A stretch of DNA of 64,000 nt from UBA1479 sp040221095 (GTDB lineage: Bacteria > Pseudomonadota > Alphaproteobacteria > Rhodospirillales > Casp-alpha2), in NCBI GenBank assembly GCA_040221095.1, contig JAVJVP010000016.1:1-64000 (forward strand), read 5' to 3'. Under the pieces are notes generated by a model. The model ran no database searches, was not told where the DNA came from, and was given only the letters and a program-made list of their open reading frames with translations. Position 1 is the stretch's first letter, and each line of letters opens with the position of its first letter. Positions 1 to 7,876 of this stretch are shown here, piece after piece. The position numbers and the translations under genes were made by a program.

Positions 1-1
1 C

Positions 2-298
2 GACGATCTGATCAAGGTCGATCCGAGCGGCATCCAGACGCTGCTGCGCCAGGTCGAGAAGGAACAGCTGGCCCTGGCCCTCAAGGGGGCGTCGGACGAG
101 GTCAAGGACCTGTTCTTCTCCAACATGTCGGAACGCGCCGGGAAGATGATGAAGGAAGACATGGAGGCCATGGGTGCGGTGCGCCTGAAGGACGTGGACG
201 AGGCCCAGTCGGCCATCGTGCAGGTCGCCAAGAACCTGGCCGATTCGGGCGAAATCGTCATCGCCACCGGCGACGAAGAAGGCGAACTGGTGTTCTAA
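2..298 (+). CDS. fliG: Flagellar motor switch protein FliG, C-terminal part
   Basis: The window opens inside this gene, so only about the last 98 codons are visible. The readable frame contains an aspartate-rich start (DDLIKVDPSGIQTLLRQV), a stretch ending KDLFFSNMSERA, and the region MKEDMEAMGAVRLKDVDEAQ. These match the FliG C-terminal domain, the part that carries the charged residues facing the stator (known for the family). FliG is a ring protein of the flagellar rotor switch at the cytoplasmic face of the membrane, working with FliM and FliN. The stop is TAA at 296-298. The next gene is on the opposite strand and ends 21 bases away, so fliG is the last gene of its operon here. Upstream flagellar genes lie outside the window. 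Confidence 0.93.
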   Translation, partial: DDLIKVDPSGIQTLLRQVEKEQLALALKGASDEVKDLFFSNMSERAGKMMKEDMEAMGAVRLKDVDEAQSAIVQVAKNLADSGEIVIATGDEEGELVF

Positions 299-319
299 TC
301 ACCCCCTTCGCTCTGCCCC

Positions 320-2101
320 CTATCGCGCCAGCAGCACGTCCCACAACGGACCCGACACCACGGGCGGAGCGTCCTTGCCCTCGAACACGGGCGACGGCTG
401 GAACCTCACGGCCATGTCACCCGACGGCATGTCCCATGTCAGGCCCGCGCGGGCATGGCCGATCTCGAAATCAAGAAGCAGTTCCTCGCTGGCGACCACA
501 CCGCCCTCGACCGTGAAATCCATGGACGCTCGGCCGAGCCCGATGGACCGCTTGTCCTTGTCGACCGCGCGCTGCAGGGGCGACCCGAAGATGCGCCCTT
601 CCGACAGCGTCACACGCCCGCCGCCCGACGTGGCGGCCAGCATCTCGGGCCCTGAAGCTCCCACGGCCAGAACATCCAGATTGCCGTGCAGACGGCCGGC
701 GACGCCGTGCCCGCCCAGCAGGCTTGCCGTCATCAGGGCAGCATCCAGGTCGCTGCCCGACAGGGCGAGGGACAGGGCCGTCTTGCCCTCGTTGGCCGTG
801 GCTTCCAGGCGGGCGCTGACCGTGCCGCCGAACAAGGGCAGCGCACCGACGTCGGCCGCCAGATTCGGTTCTCCCGTGCGCCACGACAGGCCGAGACCAC
901 CCGCCCCCAGATCGACCCCGGGCACCTTCAGGCGCGACCATTTGATCCGCCCGCGCCCGCCGATGGCGAAGCGGCGCGGCGCCGACCCCGCCGCCGGCTG
1001 GAACAGACCGGCCAGCCGCGCCGCGGCGACCGCATGGCGCAGGTCCAGGGCCCCGGCCTCCAAATCCAGTTCGATCAGCGGCAGTTTGTCGTCCAGATCG
1101 ACGGCGACGCGCCCGGTCATGTCCGTCGCCCCCAGGATCAGGCTGCGCAAGGCAAGATCGATGCGCCCGCCCTTCACCTCCGCCTGCACGCGGGCCGAGG
1201 CCTGGCCGATCAGATCGGCGGGCGCCGGCGGCCAGGCTGCGGTCAAAGCCTTGGGATCGTCCAGGTCCAGGTCGATCCCGGCGCTGAACGCCCAACGGTG
1301 GCGGTGGGCGACGGTGCCGCGCATCAAAAAACTTCCCGGCGCCGCGTCGAGCATGACCTGAAACGGCACGCGGATGCCGTCATGGAAATCGTTGAGGCGG
1401 TGCAGTTCGGCCTCGACATAAACCGGCTCGCCCCGCAACCGGGCATCGCCGCGCAGGCGCAGCACCCGGCCTTCGGACGCCCGTGAAATGCCGGCCTCCA
1501 TGGAAATACCGTCGAGGGTCACGTCGCGGTCGAGCCCCGCGTCCGTGTAGCGCAGGGCGCCGCCCTCGATCTTCAGCGCCGCGATCTCGGCCCCCGGCAC
1601 ACCGGATGGGGCGAAGGCCGGCGTCCCCGGCGGTGGCGCCTCGCCGTCCAGACGCGGTTTGCCCCGGATGCTCCAGTTGTTGATCCCGTCCGGGCCGCGG
1701 TCGAGCCGCAGGCTGGGCCGCACCAGGACAAGACGGCGCGCCAGCACAGCCCCGCGCGCCAGGGCCCACAGATCGAGATCGGCCTCCAGCCGCGCGATGC
1801 GCAACAGCGGCGGACTGTCCACGGGAACGAAGCGGTTGCCCGGCAGACGCAGGATAATGTCGTCGGCGTCCAGCCCCGGCGTGCCCCAGAAGCGCAGGCG
1901 GGCGTTGCCCTTGACCTCAACCTGATAGCCCGTGACCCAGCCGCCGACGGCAGCGATCAGGCGTTCGGCGCCGACCAGAATGGGCACCGCGGCGGCGCAG
2001 AGCGTCAGCCCCGCCGCCACGGCCAGCACCAGGGTCAGACGCGCCAATGGCCGCGTTCTCCCGGCGTCGCTGTCGTCGGTGATGTATGGGGGTTCGGTCA
2101 A
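320..2101 (-). CDS. AsmA family protein
   Basis: This 593-residue protein has a short cytoplasmic N-terminus followed by one membrane segment at about residues 21-45 (ARLTLVLAVAAGLTLCAAAV). A long periplasmic part follows, rich in beta-strand-like sequence. The first periplasmic block (GYQVEVKGNARLRFWGTPGL) and the late block (GGGRVTLSEGRIFGSPLQRAV) are typical of AsmA/YhjG-type proteins. Family knowledge links these to outer-membrane assembly and, for larger relatives, phospholipid transport between membranes; the substrate here is unknown. The only usable start in this frame is TTG at 2101, preceded by an AGGGCG-like ribosome site. The gene converges with fliG and sits just downstream of the tusA-like gene on the same strand. 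Confidence 0.82.
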   Translation of the reverse strand: MTEPPYITDDSDAGRTRPLARLTLVLAVAAGLTLCAAAVPILVGAERLIAAVGGWVTGYQVEVKGNARLRFWGTPGLDADDIILRLPGNRFVPVDSPPLLRIARLEADLDLWALARGAVLARRLVLVRPSLRLDRGPDGINNWSIRGKPRLDGEAPPPGTPAFAPSGVPGAEIAALKIEGGALRYTDAGLDRDVTLDGISMEAGISRASEGRVLRLRGDARLRGEPVYVEAELHRLNDFHDGIRVPFQVMLDAAPGSFLMRGTVAHRHRWAFSAGIDLDLDDPKALTAAWPPAPADLIGQASARVQAEVKGGRIDLALRSLILGATDMTGRVAVDLDDKLPLIELDLEAGALDLRHAVAAARLAGLFQPAAGSAPRRFAIGGRGRIKWSRLKVPGVDLGAGGLGLSWRTGEPNLAADVGALPLFGGTVSARLEATANEGKTALSLALSGSDLDAALMTASLLGGHGVAGRLHGNLDVLAVGASGPEMLAATSGGGRVTLSEGRIFGSPLQRAVDKDKRSIGLGRASMDFTVEGGVVASEELLLDFEIGHARAGLTWDMPSGDMAVRFQPSPVFEGKDAPPVVSGPLWDVLLAR

Positions 2102-2141
2102 GGCGCCCTATCCGCTCCCCGTCGTGGCTTTGCCGTCATGG

Positions 2142-2363
2142 TCAGGTCTTGCGCACGACGATGGTGAACTCGCCGCCTTCGGCGCGGCTTTCGACCAGGC
2201 CATAGCCCGTGGCGGCGCAGAATTCCTCGAAATCCTTGGGCGCGCTGGGATCCGTCGCAATGACGGTCAACGTGTCGCCGGCAGCCAGCGGCTTCAGGGC
2301 CTTTTTCGCCTTGAGCACGGGAAGCGGGCATTTCAGGCCGCGCGCATCCAAAGTTTCCGCCAT
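2142..2363 (-). CDS. TusA-like sulfurtransferase
   Basis: A 73-residue protein of the TusA/SirA/YeeD family, which carries persulfide sulfur on one cysteine for tRNA thiolation, cofactor assembly or sulfur trafficking. The family motif CPxP is visible as GLKCPLPVLKAKKAL with Cys12 the sulfur carrier, followed by GDTLTVIATDP and a C-terminal EFTIVVRK strand. I chose the ATG at 2363 because GAGGG lies seven bases before it and family members start close to the motif; a longer reading from 2444 would add 27 unrelated residues. The neighbouring TSUP permeases are also linked to sulfur compounds in the family literature, so a shared role in sulfur handling is plausible but only inferred. It probably precedes the AsmA gene in one transcript. 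Confidence 0.85.
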   Translation of the reverse strand: MAETLDARGLKCPLPVLKAKKALKPLAAGDTLTVIATDPSAPKDFEEFCAATGYGLVESRAEGGEFTIVVRKT

Positions 2364-2591
2364 GTCGTTACCCTCAAGCTCGATTAGGAAGTCCGCATTT
2401 TTCGGGATGCGCCGGGCCACCGCAAGATCAATCGGCGGCGTCATTGCATGGTTACACGGAAAATTCCCGCTTCCGGGGCTTTTCTTGGCGGGTGGACGGG
2501 ACTACAACGTGCGGGCCGCGACCCGCCCCGGCCCGTCCCGGCAACACGCAACACTCGATTGATTCCCCCCTAGATCCGTCAGGAAGCTGAT

Positions 2592-3506
2592 TTGGATATC
2601 TATATGCCCATCGCCGAAATGTCGGTGAATGTCCCCCTTATCTTCGCGGTCGGCGCCGGCGTTGGACTTCTGTCCGGCCTGTTCGGGGTCGGCGGCGGGT
2701 TCCTGATGACCCCGCTGCTGTTCTTCATCGGCATCCCCTCTGCCGTGGCCGTGGCGACGGGGGCGAGCCTGATCGTCGCCGCGTCGATTTCCGGCGTGCT
2801 CGCCCATTGGAAGCGTGGCAACGTTGATTTCCGCATGGGCGGTTTCCTTTTGGTCGGCGGTGTCGTGGGATCGTCGATCGGGGTCTGGCTGTTCACCGTG
2901 CTGCGCGAACAGGGCCATATCGACCTTGTGATCCGCCTCTGCTACGTGCTGTTCCTGGCCATCATCGGCGGCCTGATGCTGGTCGAAAGTGCCCGTGCCA
3001 TGCTGCGCCGGAAGAAGAACCAGTCGCGCCGCGACCATATGCACAACTGGCTGCACGGTCTGCCGTTCAAGGTCCGGTTCCGCCGCTCCCGGCTGTACAT
3101 CAGCGCCTTGCCGCCGCTTGCCGTCGGCCTGTTCGTCGGCCTGCTGGCCGGAATCATGGGGGTCGGCGGCGGTTTCGTCATGGTGCCCGCGATGATCTAC
3201 ATCCTGGGCATGCCGACGGCGGTGGTGGTCGGCACCTCCCTGTTCCAGATCATCTTCGTCTCGGCCAACGTGACCATCCTGCAGTCGGCGACCAACCAGA
3301 CGGTGGACATCGTGCTGGCGCTGATCCTGCTGATCGGCGGGGTGCTGGGCGCCCAGTTCGGTGCCCGCCTGGGCGCCAAGATTCAGGGCGAACAACTGCG
3401 CGGGATGCTGGCTCTGATCGTCATCGGTGTCTGCGTCAAGCTGACCTTCGATTTGGTGTCCACCCCGGTGGATCTATTCTCCATCGCCGAAGTCGCCCGT
3501 TATTGA
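2592..3506 (+). CDS. TSUP permease (TauE/SafE family), copy 1
   Basis: A 304-residue inner-membrane protein with about eight hydrophobic segments and the two internal TSUP signatures, LSGLFGVGGGFLMTPLL near residue 28 and GIMGVGGGFVMVPAM near residue 187. The family exports or imports small anions such as sulfite, sulfoacetate, taurine or organosulfonates; the substrate here cannot be read. The start is TTG at 2592. The second copy downstream begins with the same MDIY.PIAEMSVN peptide and offers no ATG there, so the TTG start looks genuine in both. The next gene is a tandem duplicate about four-fifths identical by eye, followed by a TIGR02186 protein and a universal stress protein, all on this strand. 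Confidence 0.88.
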   Translation: MDIYMPIAEMSVNVPLIFAVGAGVGLLSGLFGVGGGFLMTPLLFFIGIPSAVAVATGASLIVAASISGVLAHWKRGNVDFRMGGFLLVGGVVGSSIGVWLFTVLREQGHIDLVIRLCYVLFLAIIGGLMLVESARAMLRRKKNQSRRDHMHNWLHGLPFKVRFRRSRLYISALPPLAVGLFVGLLAGIMGVGGGFVMVPAMIYILGMPTAVVVGTSLFQIIFVSANVTILQSATNQTVDIVLALILLIGGVLGAQFGARLGAKIQGEQLRGMLALIVIGVCVKLTFDLVSTPVDLFSIAEVARY

Positions 3507-3700
3507 TCCCCGTCCGGCGGGTGCGGCGACGAATTTTGTCCCGATTTCAGGAAAATCGTCGGACATTGGCAAAATAAAGGTTTTACAGTGCTGAGTGCTA
3601 TATTATTACTTCCTCTGAAGTATCAGGATTTCCTTGTAATTTCACGTGGTTACAATCCTGACCCACTGCATTTTCGCGCTGAGCCCACCGGGATACAGAG
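3507..3700. other. AT-rich spacer between the two TSUP copies
   Basis: About 190 bases with clearly lower GC than the surrounding genes, especially 3530-3660. It contains several A/T runs and no convincing gene. The duplicated coding region resumes exactly at the second TTG start, so the duplication covers the coding sequence but not this upstream part. It probably carries a promoter for the second copy; I cannot assign -35/-10 boxes with confidence. Confidence 0.4.
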
Positions 3701-4612
3701 TTGGATATCTACCTCCCCATCGCCGAGATGTCGGTCAACGCATTCGCGATTTTCGGCATGGGCGCAGGCGTCGGGTTTCTTTCCGGACTTTTCGGTGTGG
3801 GCGGCGGCTTCCTGATGACTCCGCTGCTTATCTTCATCGGCATTCCACCCGCCGTCGCCGTGGCGACCGAGGCCAACCAGATCGTGGCGGCGTCCGTGTC
3901 GGGCGTGCTGGCCCATTGGAAACGCGGCAACGTCGACCTTAAAATGGGCATGGTGCTGCTGGTCGGCGGCGTCATCGGGTCGTCCGCCGGGGTCTGGCTG
4001 TTCACCGTGCTGCGCGAACTGGGTCAGGTCGATCTGGTCATCAAGCTCTGCTACGTCGTGTTCCTGTCGATCATCGGCGGCCTGATGCTGGTCGAAAGCG
4101 TGCGGGCCATGATGGCGCGTAAACGCGACGTTCCGCGCCGCCAGCACACGCACAACTGGCTGCACGGTCTGCCGTTCAAGATGCGGTTCCGCCGCTCGCG
4201 CCTGTACATCAGTGCGTTGCTGCCGCTCGGCGTCGGCGTGTTCGTCGGCCTTCTAGCCGCCATCATGGGGGTCGGCGGCGGTTTCGTCATGGTTCCGGCC
4301 ATGATCTATCTCTTGGGCATGCCGACCTCCGTGGTCGTCGGCACCTCCCTGTTCCAGATCATCTTCGTCACCGCCAACGTCACCGTGCTGCAATCGGTGA
4401 CCAACCAGACGGTGGACGTGGTGCTGGCTCTGATCCTGCTGTTCGGCGGCGTCATCGGGGCCCAGTTCGGGGCGCGGTTCGGCGGCCGCATCCGCGGCGA
4501 ACAGCTGCGCGGCATGCTGGCGCTGATCGTTCTCGCGGTCTGCCTCAAGCTGACCTACGATCTGGTGGCCACCCCTATCGACCTGTTCTCCATCGGCTCG
4601 GCGGGGCATTGA
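3701..4612 (+). CDS. TSUP permease (TauE/SafE family), copy 2
   Basis: A 303-residue paralogue of the preceding gene, aligned end to end without large gaps. Both TSUP signatures are intact: LSGLFGVGGGFLMTPLL near residue 28 and AAIMGVGGGFVMVPAM near residue 186. The shared cytoplasmic linker HNWLHGLPFK.RFRRSRLYISAL is almost identical in both copies. Differences cluster in membrane segments 1 and 3 and at the C-terminus, which may mean altered substrate choice (inference). The start is TTG at 3701, supported by conservation with copy 1. Its stop codon overlaps the start of the TIGR02186 gene by one base (TGATG), suggesting translational coupling. Confidence 0.88.
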   Translation: MDIYLPIAEMSVNAFAIFGMGAGVGFLSGLFGVGGGFLMTPLLIFIGIPPAVAVATEANQIVAASVSGVLAHWKRGNVDLKMGMVLLVGGVIGSSAGVWLFTVLRELGQVDLVIKLCYVVFLSIIGGLMLVESVRAMMARKRDVPRRQHTHNWLHGLPFKMRFRRSRLYISALLPLGVGVFVGLLAAIMGVGGGFVMVPAMIYLLGMPTSVVVGTSLFQIIFVTANVTVLQSVTNQTVDVVLALILLFGGVIGAQFGARFGGRIRGEQLRGMLALIVLAVCLKLTYDLVATPIDLFSIGSAGH

Positions 4613-5367
4613 TGATGAAACGGCAAACCTTCTTTCTGGTTTTCGTGCTGATGTTGGCGCTGGCCCTGCCCGGCCGCGCCCAGGCCCGCGACATCACCAT
4701 CGACCTGACTGACCCCATCGTGTCGATCACCACCGGGTTCACGGGCACGGACCTGTTGCTCTACGGCGCCGTGAAGCAGGCCGGCGATCTGGTCGTCGTC
4801 GTGCGCGGCCCGGCGCGGGACGAGGTCGTCCGCCGCAAGGAAAAAGTGCTGGGCGTGTGGGTCAACCAGGACGAATTGGTGTTCGACAAGGTGCCGTCGT
4901 TCTACCGTGTCGCCAGCAACCGCCCGCTCAAGGAATTCATGAACGCGGCCGATGCCGACCGCCTGCAGATCGGGCTGGAAAATCTCGACCTGCGCGCCAA
5001 GGTCTCGGGCAAGCTGCTACCCGAAGCGCCCTACGAGTTCCGTGAGGGACTGATCCGCAATCTGCAGCGCATCGGCCTGTACATGACCATGCCGGACAAC
5101 GTCGTGTTCCTGTCCGAACAGCTTTTCCGCACGCGCCTGCGCTTTCCGGCCAACGTGTCGGTCGGCACGTTCACCGTCGAGGTCTACCTGTTCCGCGACG
5201 ACAAGCTGCAATCGACGGCGACGACGCTGCTGACCGTGCGCAAGTTCGGGGTCGAGGCCCAAATCTACGATCTCGCCCATCGCTACTCATTGGCCTACGG
5301 CGTGCTTGCCGTGATCATCGCCGTGGTGGCAGGATGGGCGGCGAACGCGGCATTCCGAAAGGGATAA
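4612..5367 (+). CDS. TIGR02186 family membrane-anchored periplasmic protein
   Basis: A protein of about 251 residues with a Sec signal at residues 1-25 (the hydrophobic run FLVFVLMLALALPGRAQA). A periplasmic domain follows, beginning with VSITTGFTGTDLLLYGAV, and there is one C-terminal membrane segment (LAYGVLAVIIAVVAGWAANAA). This layout and the early GFTGTDLLLYGA motif match the TIGR02186 family of unknown function, which is usually encoded next to a TSUP permease in alphaproteobacteria; here it directly follows one. I chose ATG 4612, which overlaps the permease stop; ATG 4615 is equally possible. An accessory role for the permease, such as substrate binding or stability, is an inference from context. 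Confidence 0.82.
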   Translation: MMKRQTFFLVFVLMLALALPGRAQARDITIDLTDPIVSITTGFTGTDLLLYGAVKQAGDLVVVVRGPARDEVVRRKEKVLGVWVNQDELVFDKVPSFYRVASNRPLKEFMNAADADRLQIGLENLDLRAKVSGKLLPEAPYEFREGLIRNLQRIGLYMTMPDNVVFLSEQLFRTRLRFPANVSVGTFTVEVYLFRDDKLQSTATTLLTVRKFGVEAQIYDLAHRYSLAYGVLAVIIAVVAGWAANAAFRKG

Positions 5368-5371
5368 TCCG

Positions 5372-5878
5372 ATGACCGACGCCAAACAGACAACCGGCGC
5401 CGCCCAGCCGGACGACGATCAGCTGACCTTCCTCTGTGTCGTCGACCGCTCCGAGGAAATGTCCCGCGCCGTGCGTTTCGCCAGCCTGCGGGCGCGCAAC
5501 GCCAACCGCCGCGTGGCCCTGCTCTATGTGACCGAACCCGCCGAATTCCAGCACTGGATGGCGATCGGTGAGCGCATGCGCGAGGAAGCCCGCGAGGAAG
5601 CCGAGGAAATGGTGCAGGCCGTCGCCTCGGTGGTGCAGCGCATCACCGGCAAGATTCCGCCGGTCTATATCCGCGAAGGCAAGGTGGCGGACGAGTTGAT
5701 CAAGCTGATCGACGAGGAACAGAACATCGCCCTGCTCGTCCTCGGCGCCGCCACGGGCAACGAAGGCCCAGGCCCGCTGATTGAACTGCTGGTCGAAAAA
5801 CAGGCCGGACGCCTGCGTGTGCCGATCACCATCGTGCCCGGCAACCTGACCGACGCGCAGCTCGACGCGATCTGCTAG
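5372..5878 (+). CDS. Universal stress protein UspA family
   Basis: A 168-residue cytoplasmic protein with one Usp domain. The first strand (LTFLCVVDRSEEMSRAVRFA) replaces the usual Asp-containing strand 1. The helix HWMAIGERMREEAREEAEEM is followed by IREGKVADELIKLI and by LLVLGAATGNEGPGPLIELL, the equivalent of the nucleotide-contact loop G-2x-G-9x-G. The classical ATP-binding loop is only partly kept, so ATP binding is uncertain. It starts four bases after the TIGR02186 gene with AAGGGA as ribosome site, and so is the last gene of the TSUP operon. In alphaproteobacteria this gene order (TSUP, TIGR02186, Usp) recurs as far as I know. Confidence 0.85.
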   Translation: MTDAKQTTGAAQPDDDQLTFLCVVDRSEEMSRAVRFASLRARNANRRVALLYVTEPAEFQHWMAIGERMREEAREEAEEMVQAVASVVQRITGKIPPVYIREGKVADELIKLIDEEQNIALLVLGAATGNEGPGPLIELLVEKQAGRLRVPITIVPGNLTDAQLDAIC

Positions 5879-6040
5879 CCGGCTCCCCGCGCAGTCCGCA
5901 GGGACGGCGCACATGTTTCACTTTTTCCTGTTTGTGGCACGGGTGCATCCCGCCGACATCTTCTGGCCGCATTGCCGGGTGACCATCCAACCCTCGCCGG
6001 CAACAACCGGCGTGACGCACACAAAGGAGGAGAGTGAGCC

Positions 6041-6271
6041 ATGAAGGATGGAAACATTCCCAGGAAACCCGGTTTTCCCGCCGTCCATATCGCCAACAGA
6101 ATCCGGCATCTTGCCGGTGACCCGCTTCTGCACCCTCGGAAAGAGCCATTTCTGGAAGACGTCATGTCCGACCCGATCATCCGGCAGGTGATCGCCGCCG
6201 ACGATCTCAGCGAACGCGACGTGCGCCGCGCCATCGAGCGCGTGCAGTCCGGGTTGCGCCTTCAGGGCTAG
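6041..6271 (+). CDS. Small hypothetical protein (76 aa)
   Basis: I do not recognise this protein. It deserves annotation because a near-perfect Shine-Dalgarno stretch (AAAGGAGGAGAG, 6021-6032) lies at suitable distance before ATG 6041. The N-terminal half is basic and Pro/His-rich (RKPGFPAVHIANRIRHLAG). The C-terminal half looks like an amphipathic helix pair (MSDPIIRQVIAADDLSERDVRRAIERVQ). There is no signal peptide, membrane segment or cysteine motif. Its stop codon overlaps the stop of the GST gene on the other strand. The upstream gap from the Usp gene (5879-6040) could hold its own promoter. The function is unknown. Confidence 0.6.
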   Translation: MKDGNIPRKPGFPAVHIANRIRHLAGDPLLHPRKEPFLEDVMSDPIIRQVIAADDLSERDVRRAIERVQSGLRLQG

Positions 6272-6921
6272 CGATATTCGGGATTGGGCCCAGGGTAATC
6301 CGGCTGCATTTCCGGCCCCGCCAGACGAAAGGCCTCCAGTTCGGCACAGACGGCGTCGATCCCCAGAATCAATGGAAACTTGTCCAGCGGGAAACCGTAC
6401 CAGCGCGCATTGAACAGCATGGGCACCAGGTAAATATCGGCAACGCTCGGGCTGTCGCCGTAACAGAACGCCGTCTGGCGCGGCCGCTGCTGCAACATCG
6501 TCTCCAACGTCGTCAGGCCCGCGGAAACCCAATGGGCGTACCAGGCCATGGATTTATCTTCGCTCCAGCCTTCCTCATCGGTCAGGTAATCGCGGACCCG
6601 ATGGTTGTGGATGGGATGGATTTCGCAGGCGATGAACTGGGAGAATGAAATGGCATCCATCCGGTCCTTCGCATCCTGCGGATAAACGGACGGATCCGGA
6701 TAAGTCCGCTCCAACCAATCGATGATCGCCGTCGATTGGCTGAAGACCCGGCCGTCGATTTCGATCGCGGGCAGAAGCCTTTGCGGATTAACGCGCTGAT
6801 AGTCGTCGGACTGCATGTTTTCGACGGCGATGTAGTCGTAGGGCACGTTTTTCAGGTTCAAGGTGGTGCGAACCCGTTGCCCGGCGGAGTTCCGGTAGCG
6901 GGAATAAAGTTTCAGCGTCAT
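6268..6921 (-). CDS. Glutathione S-transferase, maleylacetoacetate isomerase-like
   Basis: A 217-residue cytosolic GST with a thioredoxin-fold N-domain and an all-helical C-domain. The N-terminus (KLYSRYRNSAGQRVRTTLNL) resembles the zeta class with its S-x-C/A-x-R active site: here the serine of RNSAGQRVR is present but the zeta cysteine is Ala. The cis-Pro strand LLPAIEIDGRVFSQSTAIIDWL binds the gamma-glutamyl moiety of glutathione. The C-domain contains FCYGDSPSVADIYLVPMLFNA, the usual N-capping motif. It could isomerise maleylacetoacetate/maleylpyruvate or act on another ring-cleavage product. It follows the FadR-type regulator by 12 bases on the same strand, so the two are probably co-transcribed. 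Confidence 0.83.
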   Translation of the reverse strand: MTLKLYSRYRNSAGQRVRTTLNLKNVPYDYIAVENMQSDDYQRVNPQRLLPAIEIDGRVFSQSTAIIDWLERTYPDPSVYPQDAKDRMDAISFSQFIACEIHPIHNHRVRDYLTDEEGWSEDKSMAWYAHWVSAGLTTLETMLQQRPRQTAFCYGDSPSVADIYLVPMLFNARWYGFPLDKFPLILGIDAVCAELEAFRLAGPEMQPDYPGPNPEYR

Positions 6922-6933
6922 GTTTCCTACCCT

Positions 6934-7728
6934 TTAATTTGACGGTCCGGACCATTTGTCGAGGGCCCGCTTCAGGTCCTCGAAATGCCGGGTCATCACC
7001 GCCCCCGCCTGTTCCGGAGAGCGTGACCGGATCGCCCTGGCGATCGGCCAATGTTCTTCCTGCAATCCCTTCCATTCCTCGATGGGCACGGCGTCCTTGA
7101 AATCGAGGGCGCGATATTCCTCCAGCGCCCGCAGGATCATCTGCGCCAGATAGTCGTTACCCGAAGCCCGGGCGACGGCGGCATGGATTTCCATGTTCAG
7201 GTCGGTTTCCCGGGAGTCGGGGGCCGCCATTTCGCCCATCAGGACAATCGGGCGCTCGATCGCCAAAATCTGTTCCTCGTTGGCGTTGGCCGCCGCCAGG
7301 CGGGCGGCCTGGACCTCCAGCAAGGCCCGCACTTCCCAGATCTGCAACAAGGACTGGCGCCGGTCGATCAGGTGGCGGCGGCGCAGATCATTGACGTCCA
7401 GCGCCCGGACGGAGCGCACATAACGCCCGTCGCCATGGCGGCTTTCGACGATCCCTTGCGATTGCAGCACGCGGAAGGCCTCGCGCAGAACCGGCCGGCT
7501 GACCTGCCAGCGATCCGACAACATCCGCTCGGGCGGGAATTTGTCGCCCACCCGCAGGGCGCCGGATTCGATCAGCCCCATGATCTGATCGATGATCGAC
7601 TGGTGGCGCAGGATCGCCTTGACCGGGGAAAACGACAGGGCGGCATCCGCTTTCTCTGGGGTTTCGGGCACCATGGCGTTCTCCGTCATTCCGACCGCCC
7701 GGGCGGAATTACCCCTGCGGTGCGTCAT
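6934..7728 (-). CDS. FadR/GntR-family transcription regulator (FCD domain)
   Basis: About 264 residues: an N-terminal winged helix-turn-helix with the GntR signature (IMGLIESGALRVGDKFPPERMLSDRWQ is its core region, followed by VSRPVLREAFRVLQSQGIV), then an all-helical FCD effector domain with RRHLIDRRQSLLQIWEVRALLE and the metal-site histidines in the MEIHAAVARASGN segment. Such proteins respond to small organic acids. I placed the start at ATG 7728; ATG 7689 is an alternative that still keeps the DNA-binding domain. It shares a short operon with the GST gene and faces a class II aldolase gene across about 150 bases that hold two inverted repeats, so it likely represses both directions. Confidence 0.85.
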   Translation of the reverse strand: MTHRRGNSARAVGMTENAMVPETPEKADAALSFSPVKAILRHQSIIDQIMGLIESGALRVGDKFPPERMLSDRWQVSRPVLREAFRVLQSQGIVESRHGDGRYVRSVRALDVNDLRRRHLIDRRQSLLQIWEVRALLEVQAARLAAANANEEQILAIERPIVLMGEMAAPDSRETDLNMEIHAAVARASGNDYLAQMILRALEEYRALDFKDAVPIEEWKGLQEEHWPIARAIRSRSPEQAGAVMTRHFEDLKRALDKWSGPSN

Positions 7729-7734
7729 CGTAAA

Positions 7735-7746
7735 GATACCCGTATC
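7735..7746. promoter_or_regulatory. Inverted repeat near the FadR-type start (GATAC-CC-GTATC)
   Basis: Two perfect 5-base arms, GATAC and GTATC, with a 2-base centre, seven bases upstream of the chosen start codon of the regulator gene. It could be an autoregulatory operator. It is short, so chance occurrence is possible. Confidence 0.35.
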
Positions 7747-7770
7747 AAACAAAAACTGGAATACATAGAT

Positions 7771-7787
7771 AATTGGGTTGCCCAATT
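7771..7787. promoter_or_regulatory. Palindromic operator candidate AATTGGG-TTG-CCCAATT
   Basis: Perfect 7-base arms (AATTGGG / CCCAATT) around a 3-base centre, in the divergent intergenic region between the FadR-type regulator and the class II aldolase. Its TTGG...CCAA form fits the general operator shape of FadR-subfamily regulators (family knowledge). I infer it is the binding site of the adjacent regulator and controls both transcripts. Confidence 0.6.
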
Positions 7788-7876
7788 TTAAGCCGGGAGA
7801 TACCTTTTGCCATCGGTCGCGGCCGTCTCATCCCATTCGACACCTCACCCCATTCAACGCACAGGAGGCTCCAACG

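Noticed and set aside
2142..2444. Long form (100 residues) of the TusA-like protein
   Set aside because: The added N-terminus has no similarity to the family and the internal ATG at 2363 has a good ribosome site.
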